Shown here: positions 21,224-32,778 of the stretch, piece after piece
How positions within the stretch are numbered: position 1 is the first letter of the stretch
How the letters are laid out: each line of letters begins with the position of its first letter
From: Simmondsia chinensis
Lineage: Eukaryota > Streptophyta > Magnoliopsida > Caryophyllales > Simmondsiaceae
Direction of reading: 5' to 3'
Assembly: GCA_018398585.1 (NCBI GenBank)
Contig: JAGTTD010000005.1
Coordinates: 6,937,355 to 7,001,354, forward strand
Length of the DNA stretch: 64,000 nt
Position numbers and translations under genes: made by a program
Notes under the pieces: generated by a model
What the model was told of the DNA's origin: nothing
Databases searched by the model: none
What the model saw: only the letters and a program-made list of their open reading frames with translations

Positions 21224-24200
21224 ATGGCGATTACTAGAAACAATCGAGCTTCAAACAACATGTTTTCATCAGAGGAGACTTCAGATTCACAAGAACGAAT
21301 CTTGGCTATGGAAAGAAGATTGGATAGGCTTGACACATTGGTCCGAGACCAAAATGTGGTGAGCGACGGGTTGAAGGCGTCGGTGGACAACTTGGCCACC
21401 GAAGTCATGGGAATTGGACGTAGCCAACGTGGGTTCGAAGCTTCAATGGCATCCTTGGCCGAGACTATGAACTGGATCTTGTTGGATCAAGAGAAGCGAC
21501 CCGAGAACGTCTCTATGGCCGCACCCGAAGTAGCAACACAGGGTGAACAAGTTGGATCGGGAAACTATATGCATGTGGGTGGTTCGGGAATTTTACCACC
21601 ACCTCCCCCACCACCTTCTGTCCGTGTGGCCAAGCATAGAGATGTGAGACATCAACCAAGATCCGAGGACGGTGATCATAGCCGCAATGACTTTAGTACA
21701 CGATCGTGGTCTTCCCATCACAACGTCAAGATTGATCTCCCAATTTTTAGTGGTAAGAACCCTAGAGTTTGGATACATAAATGTTTAAAGTATTTTCGTT
21801 GGTACCAAACTCCGGTTGAGGACTGGGTTAACATTGGTTCTTCACATTTACATGAGTATGGGGACATTTGGTTCCATGCTCTAGAATTAAGCAACCCCGT
21901 TATGACTTGGAATTTCTTCATCGACGAATTATGTAAACGTTTTGGGGATAAATCTTTACAAGATGTGGTGGAACAATTTAATAAACTTGCTCAAACCGGA
22001 ACCATGGAGGATTATGAAGTCTGTTTTGAGGAATTACGAAGTTGGATGATGATTTATCATCACAATCTTGGGGAATCTTATTATGTCTTGAGTTTTATTG
22101 GGGGTTTAAAACCCGCAATCCAGGCTACCGTTAAAGCCAACCAACCCACCGATATGAATTCCGCCATTGAACAAGCAAAATTTTGAGAGATCACTATAGC
22201 GGAGATTAGGGGTGCTACGGGGCCTAGGCCTTCATACAAACAGCAACAGCCCTACGGATCCCGTGCTGGCTCTTCGTTTCAGTCCAAACCAGCAGGGCCT
22301 GTCCAGTCCGGTACCTAGGTCCCTGCTGGCGAGTCCCAGTCCAGCCCTCCGAGGCCAGCTCCCGGTCCTACGACAGCGTCCAATGCACCCAAACGTGATC
22401 CCGGACAGTGCTACCGCTGTCACGATAGGTACTTTCCAGGCCATGTTTGCAAAAACAAGCTTCAAAGTATGGAAGGCCAAGAGGAAGTCGAGGAAGAACT
22501 AGAGGATATAAAGGAGGAAATTCCTCAAGAAGAAGAAGGAGACGGTGCAATGGAGATCTCCTTGAATGCGTTATCCGGACGCATCACCCACAACACCCTA
22601 CAGTTGAAGGGCTTCATCAAAAAGAGGCCTATTACGATCCTAGTCGATAGCGGAAGCACCAACAGTTTCTTGGATGCAAACATTGTCCAAGAGCTCAAGC
22701 TTGATACGGTGCCTACCGTAGTGATGACGGTGACGGATGCAAATGGCGAGAGCTTGGTGAGTTACAACAAACGTCCATCTTTGAAATGGAAGGTGCAAGG
22801 TAACCTCTTTTCCAATGACTTACGAGTTCTTGATTTACGTGGTAGTGATATGGTCTTAGGGGTGGATTCATTACAAAAGTATGGGCCGGTCACTTTTGAT
22901 TTTTCGAACCTTAAGTTTTCATGCTTTAGGGATGACCAACCTATTCACTTACAAGGAACCTCGGATAGTGCCACTTTGCATGCTATGACCGAAAAAGGAT
23001 TAACGAAACTTATTAAAAAGAAAATGCATAGCCTAGTCTGTCACTTGTTTTTGGCAATAGGCAGTGAAGAAAGAGCTACTTATGTTCATCCCGACCTTGA
23101 GCCTATACTTCAACAATATGAGGATGTGTTTGCTATTCCTAAGTCACTACCCCCTAACCGATCCCATGATCACATGATACCCAACCAACCTGACGCTAAA
23201 CCGATAACTATTAGACCATACCACTATCCACATAGTCAAAAGAATGAAATTGAAAAACAAGTTAAGGAAATGCTATCTTCATCTATCATTCAACCTAGCC
23301 ATAGTCCATTTGCCTCTCCCGTTTTGCTAGTGTGTAAGAAAGATGGTACTTATCGCTTTTGTGTGGACTATAGACAACTTAATAACATCACGGTAAAGGA
23401 TAAGTTCCTCATCCCCGTTATTGATGATTTACTTGATGAGTTGCATGGAGCCCGTGTATTTTCAAAGATAGACTTACGAGCCGGTTACCACCAAATTCTT
23501 GTCCGAGATGAGGATCGCCATAAAACGGCCTTCCGCACACATCAAGGCCATTACGAATTCAAGGTGATGCCTTTCGGTCTCAGCAATGCACCGGCCACAT
23601 TTCAAGCGTTAATGAATGAGGTCTTCTCTACCTTTCTTCGTAAATTTGTTTTAGTCTTTTTTGATGATATATTGGTATATAGTCCATGCATGTCAACTCA
23701 CATTAGTCATTTGGGTACCGTCCTTGACACATTGCGAACTAATCAATTGTATGCTAAGCAAAGTAAGTGTGCATTCGGTATTGATCATGTGGAGTATTTA
23801 GGTCATATCATTAGCCCTCACGGTGTAGCTACAAACCCTAGTAAGATCGAAGCTATGGTAGCTTGGCCCCAACCGAAGAGTCTAAAGAGCCTTAGGGGTT
23901 TCTTAGGTTTAACCGGTTACTATCGGAAGTTTATTAAGGGATATGGGTCTATTAGTAAACCTCTTAATTGCCTTCTATCCAAAGGTGAATTTACTTGGAA
24001 TGAGAATGCCCAATTAGCGTTCGGGACCCTTAAGCATGCTATGGTGTCAGCCCCGAGTCTAGCTTTACCCGATTTTACTAAGTCGTTTACACTTGAAACC
24101 GATGCTTGTGGGGTAGGTCTAGGTGCGGTTTTAAGTCAAGATGGTAGACCTATTGCTTATCTTAGTAAGGCCTTAGGTCCTCGTCACTTAGGATTATCGG

Positions 24201-25901
24201 TTTATGAAAAGGAACTAATGGCTATCCTAATGGCGGTTGAAAAATGGCGACACTACCTACTTAATAATCATTTTGTAATAAAAACGGATCATGCTAGCTT
24301 ACGTTTTCTATTGGACCAACGTGTGACAACCCAATTGCAACAAAAGGGTATGTCAAAACTCATGGACCTTAGTTACTCAATAGTGTACCGAAAAGGAATA
24401 GAGAATAAAGCCGCGGATGCATTATCGAGACGTGATGAGGAGTGTGAATTAGGGTCTTGTTCGGTCCTCACTAGCGTGGTACCTCAATGGGTACGCGAAG
24501 TCGAGGCAAGTTATAATAACAACAAGAGCGCCCTAGATCTCATTTCCCATGCCACCCTTGGGCCTTCGGCACAAGGACATTTCACTTTTCATGGTGGTAT
24601 ATTAAGGTACAAAGGTCGTATTTACATAGGTGAAAACACGGATTTGAGAACTAAGATTATGCATACTTTACATGACTCACCTATGGGAGGACACTCCGGT
24701 GTCCAAGGATCCTTGCTTCAAGCTAAGCGTCTATTTTATTGGCCCAAAATGAAAAACAGCTTTAGTGATTATATTTCTAAGTGTGATACATGTCAATGAA
24801 CTAAAAACGAGCACGTTACCTATCCCGGTTTACTTCAACCCTTACCCGTGCCTAACCAAGCTTGGGAGAGTATTAGTCTTGACTTTGTTGAGGGTTTGCC
24901 TAAGTCCCTTGGTAAGGATACTATTTTGGTTGTGGTTGATCAATTCACTAAATATGCTCATTTTATTTCACTATCTCATCCATTTACGGCTACTAAAGTT
25001 GCGCAAATTTTTCTTGATAACATTTACCGTTTACATGGGCTTCCCAAAAATATTATTTCGGATCGGGATGGCACCTTCCAAAGTCTCTTTTGGAAGGAAT
25101 TATTTAGGTTGGCGAGTGTCGGTCTCAATATGAGTACCTCTTACCATCCCCAATAGGATGGCCAAACCGAACAAGTTAATCAATGTCTAGAGCACTATTT
25201 ACGAGCCATGGCCTTAAATAAACCGAAGGCTTAGGCTCAATGGTTAGCTCTTGCCGAGTTTTGGTACAACACCAATTACCATTCGTCTATTAAAACTACC
25301 CCGTTTTTCGCCCTTTATGGATATGAACCTAGGCTATTAGCGATTGATTATCCATGTATATCATCCTCACCAGGAGTTGAGGACGTACTTAATGAGAGAC
25401 AAAATATGACTAACCTCCTTCGCGAAAACCTAATAGAAGCACAACACCGTTATAAGTAACAAGCTGACCTACATAGGACCGAACGTGAGTTCCAGGGTTT
25501 ACTTAAAGTTGCAACCTTATAGACAAACATCGGTTGCTATGAGGTGTAACCTCAAGCTGGCCGCACGCTTTTATGGACCGTTTAAGATCCTTGCTCGGAT
25601 CGGTCAAGTAGCCCATAGGTTGGACTTACCTAGTGACTCCAAAATTCATCATGTTTTTCATGTCTCTCGTCTTAAAAAGAAAGTCAATGATAATATTGTG
25701 CCTAGTATGTTTTTGCCGAGTTGTGACCATGATGGACACCCCCACGTTCAACCTAAGCAAATCCTCAAGCGTCGTTCCCTAACACGCAAGGGCAAGAGGA
25801 TAACTCAGGTCCTTGTGCTTTGGGAGAACATGCCGGCCGAGGCCGCTACTTGGGAAGATTGGGCCTTCGTTCAAGGCCAATTTCCTCATTTCAATCCTTG
25901 A
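21224..25901 (+). pseudogene. Element C gag-pol polyprotein, broken
   Basis: The ATG at 21224 opens gag (MAITRNNRA). The zinc knuckle CYRCHDRYFPGHVC is near 22410. Protease VDSGSTNSFLD is near 22640. RT follows with FCVDYRQLNNITVKDKF and an intact FFDDILVYS. RNase H (LETDACGVGLGAVLSQ) is near 24090-24450. Integrase has HHCC near 24680-24796 and a core with SDRDGTF. The chromodomain ends ATWEDWAFVQGQFPHFNP at 25899-25901. Stops in the same frame: TGA 22184, TAG 22315, TGA 24797, TAG 25154, TAG near 25232 (from Trp) and TAA near 25456 (from Gln). A deletion near 25480 then shifts the frame. A 777-codon open stretch (22469-24799) covers protease to the integrase zinc finger. As in A, it is a typical chromovirus single polyprotein. 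Confidence 0.94.
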
Positions 25902-25930
25902 GGACAAGAATTGGCTTGAGGGGAGGGTCC

Positions 25931-26698
25931 TGTCATGGCCATGACACCTTTGGGTTCCTTTACTATGTCTAGATATGAGCAGGTGCCGTGTTCGTGCTTG
26001 TCAAGACGATGTCCTAGGTCGCTGCCCAAGACAGTGCCTTGTTCGCTGCCAGTTCGCGCCCAAGCCATGTTGTGACATTGTCCAACCGTGCCTCAGTTCG
26101 CTACCTAGGTCGTGCCTTGCCCATGTCATGACATTGTCAAGTCCCTGTCTTGGTCCGTGCCAGTTCACGGCCGTACCATGCCAAGACATTGTCAAGACCT
26201 TGTCCCAGCTTGTCCGAGGTCCGTGTCCTAGCTTGTCTTGGCCTTGTCCGGGCCCGTGCCTGCCTTGTCCCGGTCCCGTGTCCTGCCCGCATCTCCAGGG
26301 CCCTGCCCAGGGCTGCTGCCGCACCAGCACAGTGCCAAACTAGCCGTTAGGAGGCGCGCCCTCAACTAGCCGTTGGAGATTCCCTTGTGCCGTGCCTCTA
26401 TAGCCGTTGGGGGGATCTTGGAGGATTTTATTTGATTTTGTTGATGTAATTAAGTAATTTCAAGTATTCTTTAGTATTTCTTGTATTTTTCTATAAATAG
26501 GCATTTGTATTTCATTTGTATTCATTCAAGTATAATCAATGAAATATCTCTTTTCATTTCTCATCTAATTCTACTTTTCTCATCTAATTCTAATTCTTTC
26601 TCATCTCAACTCTAACTCACTTCTTTTCTCACCTAACCTCTCTTTCATTCCGGGCCTAAGTCTAGAACTTTGGCCGTCACAACCACGAGGTTGTGTCA
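25931..26698 (+). repeat. Element C 3' LTR
   Basis: 768 bp with the same palindromic start as the 5' LTR. The end reads TTGTGTCA instead of TTGTGACA. It is followed at once by the TAACT duplicate. Confidence 0.94.
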
Positions 26699-26952
26699 TA
26701 ACTCAAAAACATCCAAATCAGATTTTACAAATGTCTCACTTAATCCAACACAAACAGCAAAACACGAAACACCACAGAAAAGCCTACACCTCTTTGCATC
26801 AACAGCAATAAAAACAAACCCCTTTCATTTCTTTCCGATACAGTCAAGCCTTAGCTTCTTCAGCCACTGGTTCACCATGTTCCTTGGCGTCGGACCCCTC
26901 GGCCACCGCTGCTTCTTCCTTTCCGGTTGCTTTGTCTTCTTTTGTCTCTTCT

Positions 26953-27365
26953 TCTGCATTTGTTCCATAACCATTTCAAATCATGTCTGCGTTTTAAGCC
27001 ACATTCTAACAAAGATTCTTTAACAAAAGATTCAGAACTCTATTAACGAAAAGGTTGTTAGCTCAATTCCCAATAGTACCCTTATCTAAATATTGATGTA
27101 CTTCTAGTACAAGAGGTATGAGTGTGCACTATCCATATTTTAAGTTTAACAACATTTGTGTCGGGAAGCATATGTTAGAATAAAACCATTCCTAGACCTC
27201 CATCCATAACTTAAGCTTTTGGATTGACATGAGTTATTGTCATAATTCAGGATATATAAATAAACTAAATCAAAAAAATCAGAGAAGGGAAGAAAATTAA
27301 AAGGATCCAATCGTGATGAGTTAAGCGTTTCAAAGAAGACGAAGAAGATGTATGCAAGTTCTAAC
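26953..27365 (-). other. Last intron of the p23-like gene
   Basis: GT at 27365-27364 and AG at 26955-26954. AT-rich, with no other gene supported. The adjacent exons keep frame across it (GAT GAA G / AA GAA GAG). Confidence 0.6.
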
Positions 27366-28263
27366 CTTCTTCATCCTTTGATTCATCCATGTCAAAATCA
27401 TCATCCCCACCCATATCTAGTTTCTGCACAATTTTATCTCAGTTAGAAGCAATAAACTCCAGTGTAAGGGTTTTGACAGGCACCTTATAGACGCAGGCAT
27501 ACAAGTCCAGATTTCACCGTCACATCGGTGCTATCTTCTGCTCTCTGAACACCACGGAATGGGCTGAAACCAACAGCTTTCTAACTAATCCTAGTACCAC
27601 AATTACTTCAAGACTCTATCCTTACCGTAGCTATGTTCGATAAAGATAACCTGACGTTAGCGTTACACCTGGACAGTTTAAATTAGACAAAAGACATAAA
27701 AATAACCCAGTATGACTTTCAGACATATATCTACTTTTGATTCTCATGCCCTACTCTAGCCAAGGACCGAGTGTATTCGGTATGTGAGCAAAGGCTGGAA
27801 CTCCCAGTACACATTTCTAGAGGGAAGGCGATGTTCTGTCTATGGTCAGTCATTTATCACTAAATCTTACGCTATATGGCAGTTGAAAATGGGCAGGCGA
27901 GGGAGCAAAAGAATGTAAATCCAACTAAATCTGCCAAAAAAAAAAAAAAAATTTGCAACATTACATCATATTTCACATTTATAATGTCAGAAAAACGTAA
28001 GCAGAGCTGATTGCACACTGAGCTGAACTGCAAGGATGAGAGTTTGCTGCGTATTACGTGAAAAGAATGAATAGAACAACACGCTCCGTAGCAGCCTTCA
28101 TACGACTGCATGAGTGTGGTGACCAAGTGAAGACTGTAAAAGGACTCCCCATTTGAGTTTAGTAAAAATTCCACATTGGAGTTATGGGGGAGATTAATAT
28201 ATAAGCCTAACAGACTACTCCACCTAATGTCAATTAGTTTTAGGGTGGAACCTCACTTGGGCT

Positions 28264-28457
28264 CTTTTTTTTTTTTTTTTTTTTTGGTGATGAGGGATTG
28301 AGTTGCCCCAACCAACCCCGACTCATGAGAACAGCCCACAAGCCCCCATGAGCAGATAAGTCATAAGTATATCCTCAGCAAGAATCGAACTCCTGACCCC
28401 TGGGCGATGACTGCATGGGTAGGAGATGCCACCAATTGAGACACCCTTATGATGAGC
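28264..28457 (-). mobile_element. tRNA-derived SINE
   Basis: On the minus strand it has an A-box-like GTGTCTCAATTGGTGG, a B-box-like GAGTTCGATTC and an A-tail (T-run 28266-28287 on plus). It is flanked by CCTCACTTGGGCT (28251-28263) and CCTCAATTGGGCT (28458-28470), a 13-bp duplication with one mismatch. It lies inside the p23-like gene's intron (27424-28619). Confidence 0.8.
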
Positions 28458-28869
28458 CCTCAATTGGGCTTTATATGTAGACCTTATATAATTACAACTT
28501 CGTAGGTCGGGCTTGAGGCTGAGTGAAACTAAACAAATATCCTTAGTCCACCACCATTTTGGGCCTAGTCAGTACTAATAACATGGATCAACTGATCAAG
28601 AAAGGCACATAGAACTTACCGAGAAGTCCATGTCATCCAAGTCGGTGAAACGTTTTTCTGTTGCAACATCAAACAATGTCCAATGTCAGCACAGCATGGT
28701 CAAAAGCAAACATGAGCACAGAAAAGATATAGACAGAGAAAGAAACAACTCCTACCATTTTCTTCATCTTCATCAACCCATTTATCCCAATCAACTTTGA
28801 GGAATGCCGGAGGCTTGCCTTCCTGTTTGAGTAACCTACTCCACCATTTTCAAAAGGCTCTCATAAGAT

Positions 28870-29140
28870 CCAATTGTTGATTTGTGTCTGATGTGGCTTA
28901 CTTTGAGTCTGTTGTTTTGCTCGCCGTGTGTTTTGCCTATTTATGCTTTGATGCTCTCCTGCTGCCAGATCTTTTGCTCTTTGCTGCAGAGCAGCTTCTC
29001 AGGTTGGGGGTCCCCGGAAACAGCCTCTCTTCAGGGTAGCCCCCTGAAGGGGGAAGGCTACGTACATCTACCCCCCAGACCTTGCTTATGCGGGAACCCT
29101 TGGTGGCACTCGGTTTGTTGTTGTTGTTGTTGTTGTTGCT
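28870..29140 (+). mobile_element. 5'-truncated RTE LINE 3' end
   Basis: 28998-29140 is the shared 3' domain (GGTTGGGGGTCC, GGAAACAGCCTCTCTTCAGG, TACGTACATCTACCCCCCAG, GGCACTCGG, then seven TTG units). The part before it (from about 28940) resembles the RTE LINE 3' UTR at 48000-48120, not 5S. The 5' limit is uncertain and no clean target duplication was found. Confidence 0.65.
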
Positions 29141-29562
29141 TGTGTTTGAACCACACCTATCCCTCTCCATTTGTAGATGATTCTATTTAAGAAAATGTTG
29201 AACCTTTGTACTATTATATAAAACATCTCATGTTAAAACGACTGAGAATTTCCAACGACCCACGCAATTAACCCATATAGATGAAAGTGAGGCGCACATC
29301 AGAAATGTACAAGTATACTCAATCGATCAATTGATCAATCAGTCAATCAAGTAGTCTTATTCAACCAGCCAAACCACAAAAAAAATGGATCCATCAACAC
29401 CTGGAGTGATGGCATTTCTGATACCAATGCCATTTTCAATGATTCAAGCAGCAATGCCAGTTCATTTTGAATCTTTGCCATTTCCATGCCTTCATAGCAA
29501 ATATGAAGGCCTCAAAAGTATTAGGCTACTCTGTGCGGATAAATCTGGAACAAACCGATATA
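29141..29562. other. Region between RTE fragment and copia LTR
   Basis: No host gene seen. 29385-29562 lies just inside a primer site read on the minus strand (29563-29573) and so may be a remnant of copia internal DNA. Confidence 0.5.
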
Positions 29563-29573
29563 CTTTGATACCA
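29563..29573 (-). promoter_or_regulatory. Copia primer-binding site remnant
   Basis: The minus strand reads TGGTATCAAAG three bases past the LTR end, close to the initiator-Met primer site TGGTATCAGAG. Confidence 0.6.
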
Positions 29574-29576
29574 ATT

Positions 29577-30141
29577 TGTTAGGAAAATCTTGATGCAGAA
29601 GCGTAAACTCTAAGTACTTGATTCGATTCAAATAATATGACTCACACAAATGAGAAGTAAACAAATATATGGAGAAAGAAAGGACAAACACGAATACGCA
29701 ATATTTATATAAAAACCCTCTACAATCGAGAGGAGAGAAAACCACGGGCGAAGATGGAGATTCTCTATTGATACTGAACGGAAGAATTACAACGACACTT
29801 CCTCTGAACGAGATCTATGAAAGAATTACAATCACTTTCTCTTAACTCTTGTTGCACTCGAATATCTTAGAGGAATTACAAAATTACCTCTTTTACTTAA
29901 TGGCGGCGCCTCATGCTTTTGATTCGATACAATTGACGTAAACCCTACGTCCTAATTTATAGGCGCAGGTCTGGGAGGACCCAATCAATCAGAACCGGCC
30001 GATCGATCGGCCCTCTTACAACCCAAAATACCGAAAATTTCCTTAAATCACCCGATCGACCGGGCTTCCCTCCCGATCGATCGGTGACCCCACGGCAACC
30101 CCATAAACTTAAAACAAGTAATTTGAGACATAAACCTAACA
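29577..30141 (-). repeat. Ty1/copia LTR
   Basis: 565 bp bounded by TGTTAGG...CCTAACA. On the minus strand a TATATAAA box is at about 29703-29711. To its right (upstream on minus) is a GGTGGAGATT purine tract. To its left (downstream on minus) is a primer site. It therefore works as a 3' LTR for the right-hand sequence and as a 5' LTR for the left-hand sequence. Confidence 0.82.
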
Positions 30142-31130
30142 AATCTCCACCTTAGCTCAAATTACATACATAAAAGAATTTCCTCCACCTTCTCCACTAA
30201 ACATCCCTCACACGGGGTTTATCTCAACAAAACACGAAACATAACCAAGTCCAAGCGAAGCTTGAACTTCTTGCTAGGTAGCAACTGAGTGAACATATCT
30301 GAGAGGTTATCAGCAATGCCAATCTTTTTCTTCTCTGAATTGGTTCTTGACACATTATCTAAAACAGTCACCTGCTGTTGAACTGTGTTACTCAACTAAA
30401 ACTGATCTCCCTCTGGCTTACTCACCTAACCTGAATCACAAACAACTGTTGACATCTTCTGTGGAGACAATAACGAAGACTCACCAAACGTGACACGTCT
30501 ACTCGTCAGGAATTGCTTGAAGCAAAAACCTTTCTGCTGCCCATAAAGCCATTGTTCACATAATATCAGTCCTGTAGACTGACCACACAAAGAGCCCCTC
30601 ACACTGTGCTTAGACAAACCCCTATCACCTCAATGATCCAATCTCAAACGTCCTGAATGTGTGATCTCTGGTTCTGTCAACTACAAAGATGATGAAGATG
30701 CTATAACAGATCTAGCAACTATGGAACCAACAAGCTCATACAGAATACCTAACCTTCTGCCTTTCATAACTGTCAATGCACCCTTAACGACCCTCAAAAC
30801 TCCACCTTCAGCTGTGTACCTGTACCCTTTAGACTCAAGAGTACCTAAAGAGATGAGATTCTTCTTCAAATCAGGAACATGACGAACATTGCTCAGAACC
30901 CTGATAGTGCCATCGAATATCCTAAAATGAATTGTTCCTATGCCCAGAACTTTGCATGAAGTATCATTACCCATCAAAGCAACTCTACCTCGAACTAACT
31001 CGTACGTGGAAAACCAATCTTGATTGGGACAGACATGATAGGAGCAACCCAAATCCAAAATCCAACTATCTCTCAAATTGGACTGAGGTTCAGACACAGA
31101 CAGTGGAAGATCGTTATTCTCACCATCCAC
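30142..31130 (-). pseudogene. Deleted Ty1/copia polyprotein remnant
   Basis: 30681-31130 encodes a copia protease/GAG-pre-integrase segment: WILDLGCSYHVCPNQDWFST (canonical DSG changed to DLG), VLSNVRHVPDLKKNLISLGT and GYRYTAEGGVLRV. The integrase core and nearly all of RT are absent. About 530 bases of broken sequence connect it to the LTR purine tract. Internally deleted and inactive. Confidence 0.8.
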
Positions 31131-31159
31131 AACACTAGCTACTATAGATCTCTACTCAG

Positions 31160-31492
31160 ACCTGTTATCTGTTTTGACTGAACCACATAAATTACAGTGT
31201 TCCCAATTTCACTCCTCAATCTCTTTTTGTTTATCATTGTTGTTTCGATTTAAGATTTTCTTTATTCTGTGGGTGGGTAGTATCAGAGTCTCAACAAATT
31301 TATTCATAAAAAAGATCAAAATTTAGTCTTAACAGTCATCCTGACTTAAAAAGGGAAAGAAAGAACTTGGCACCCGTTAATCGCAATTATTTAATGGGCG
31401 GGTAAAACCTATTACTTAGGGGTACTTGTCCGGTTTAGGATGGCTATAGGTATATGGGTCGGGTACGTGTTGTCATACCCGCCATAGGTGTT
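31160..31492 (+). repeat. Second copy of the 15905-16240 block
   Basis: Over 300 bases match 15915-16240 with few changes (copia LTR-end motif, GGGTAGTATCAGAG, then CATCCTGACTTAAAAAGGG and GGCACCCGTTAATCGC). The match stops near 31490, where sequence homologous to 11635 onward begins. Confidence 0.75.
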
Positions 31493-32091
31493 AGGTTGAA
31501 GTATGTTTAAAGAACTAATAAATATCCCGAGTTAAGAAAATGTGCAAAATCTCAACATACTTTCTTTAGTTTAATCATGTGCATGAATGATACTGTGCTT
31601 ATATTTAGTGTTTGTATTAGTTTCCTTTGTTTTGTAAAAAAGAACTACAAAGAAAATGGCAAATTAAAGTGGAATATTTATAAAATCATATTATTCTCAA
31701 TGTTTATTATTTGTGCCGTAAATACATAAAAGGGGAATTATTTATGGAAAACCAATCTACAATACAATTCCTTCGTTTTGTTTTAATTCAAAAAAAACAA
31801 AATCAGAATTTAATCCTCATAATTACCCTAACTTAAAGGTAGACATGCCAAAATTTGACAGGACACGATAATACAAATAAAAACATGATATAAAGATTGT
31901 GGATTTGGACCGGAGTTTTTAAAGTTATGTTAAATTTGGGTCGACCCATTTATAAAATAAGTGGGTTAAATTAGATTTGACTTATTTAACCCATTTTTCA
32001 TAGACTTAACCTGTTCATATAAAGGTGTTCAAAAAAAACAAAAAAACAAAAAACTATTTATATAGTCATGTTAGTTATTTGAGTGTATATA

Positions 32092-32133
<42 letters not shown>

Positions 32134-32732
32134 CTTTTTTTGGTAATTAGCGGCAAAACAGCAATAAAACAGGGAACTCGGCAAAACGTGCCCCTGGAAA
32201 TCCCAAAACCGGGAGACTTACAGAACAGACCCAAAAGAAAAACCGAGAGACAACAACAAGAAACAGGAGCAACCAACCCAAAAAGCAGAACAAACCACGA
32301 CCACCAAAACAGGAGAAGGGGACAAAAAATAAAAGACAAAAAAACAAAAAAGACAGGACGACGGAAGAAGCTGAAGCAGAGCCACCCAAAAGATCACCAT
32401 GCTGGACCTCAACTGAAGAAAAAACACGGGAACCAGGAGCTGGACTGAAACCACAACCCCAAATCAACCATCTCAGTTAGCAAGCAGCTTTGCCACCCTA
32501 AGTGGGTCGAAGCCATCAAAATTGAACCCTACTAATTTCCCTATCTCAATAGTCCGCTCCGCTTGCATAATCATCTCGTCATACTTCGCTTCCGAGATCT
32601 TGTCATACGTATTTCCCCTATTACGTTTTTTCTTCTTCCCGACTGTCTTTGACGATCTTCCCCATTTCGCCTCATTCCCCTTTTTCTGCTTGTTTAAGGC
32701 CTTGGTCTTTTCCCGCGTGCTGTTCCTAGGCG

Positions 32733-32778
<46 letters not shown>

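Larger units (their letters stand above)
20425..26698 (+). mobile_element. Element C: structurally complete chromovirus
   Basis: 6,274 bp with two 768-bp LTRs, a primer site (21196-21208), a purine tract (about 25918-25927) and a 5-bp duplication TAACT at 20420-20424 and 26699-26703. It belongs to the same family as element A. The two LTRs still differ only at scattered positions, so it is the youngest LTR element in the window. Its gag-pol already has six stops and a frameshift, so it cannot move by itself. Confidence 0.95.
26844..28860 (-). pseudogene. p23 co-chaperone gene, 3' half only
   Basis: Four short minus-strand exons splice in frame into the C-terminal half of a plant p23 (HSP90 co-chaperone): about 28860-28756, 28657-28620, 27423-27366 and 26953-26844. 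Every junction has GT...AG ends. The reading is [62 protein letters not shown], then a Glu/Lys/Ala-rich tail ending AEEAKA and TGA (26844-26846). These are hallmark p23 motifs. The N-terminal beta-sandwich exons are not found. Just upstream of KWW there is an in-frame TGA with no acceptor. Sequence from about 28870 looks like a 5'-truncated RTE LINE ending at 29140. Most likely a truncated gene remnant; a live gene with distant 5' exons is possible but I could not find them. Confidence 0.72.

Noticed and set aside
22212..22550. Separate genes in the gaps of element C gag
   Set aside because: The main gag frame continues through these bases apart from stops; the alternative-frame ORFs are shadows.
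32083..32467. Lysine-rich and hydrophobic ORFs on both strands
   Set aside because: They arise from the TA repeat and the non-coding A-rich end of an L1-like fragment.
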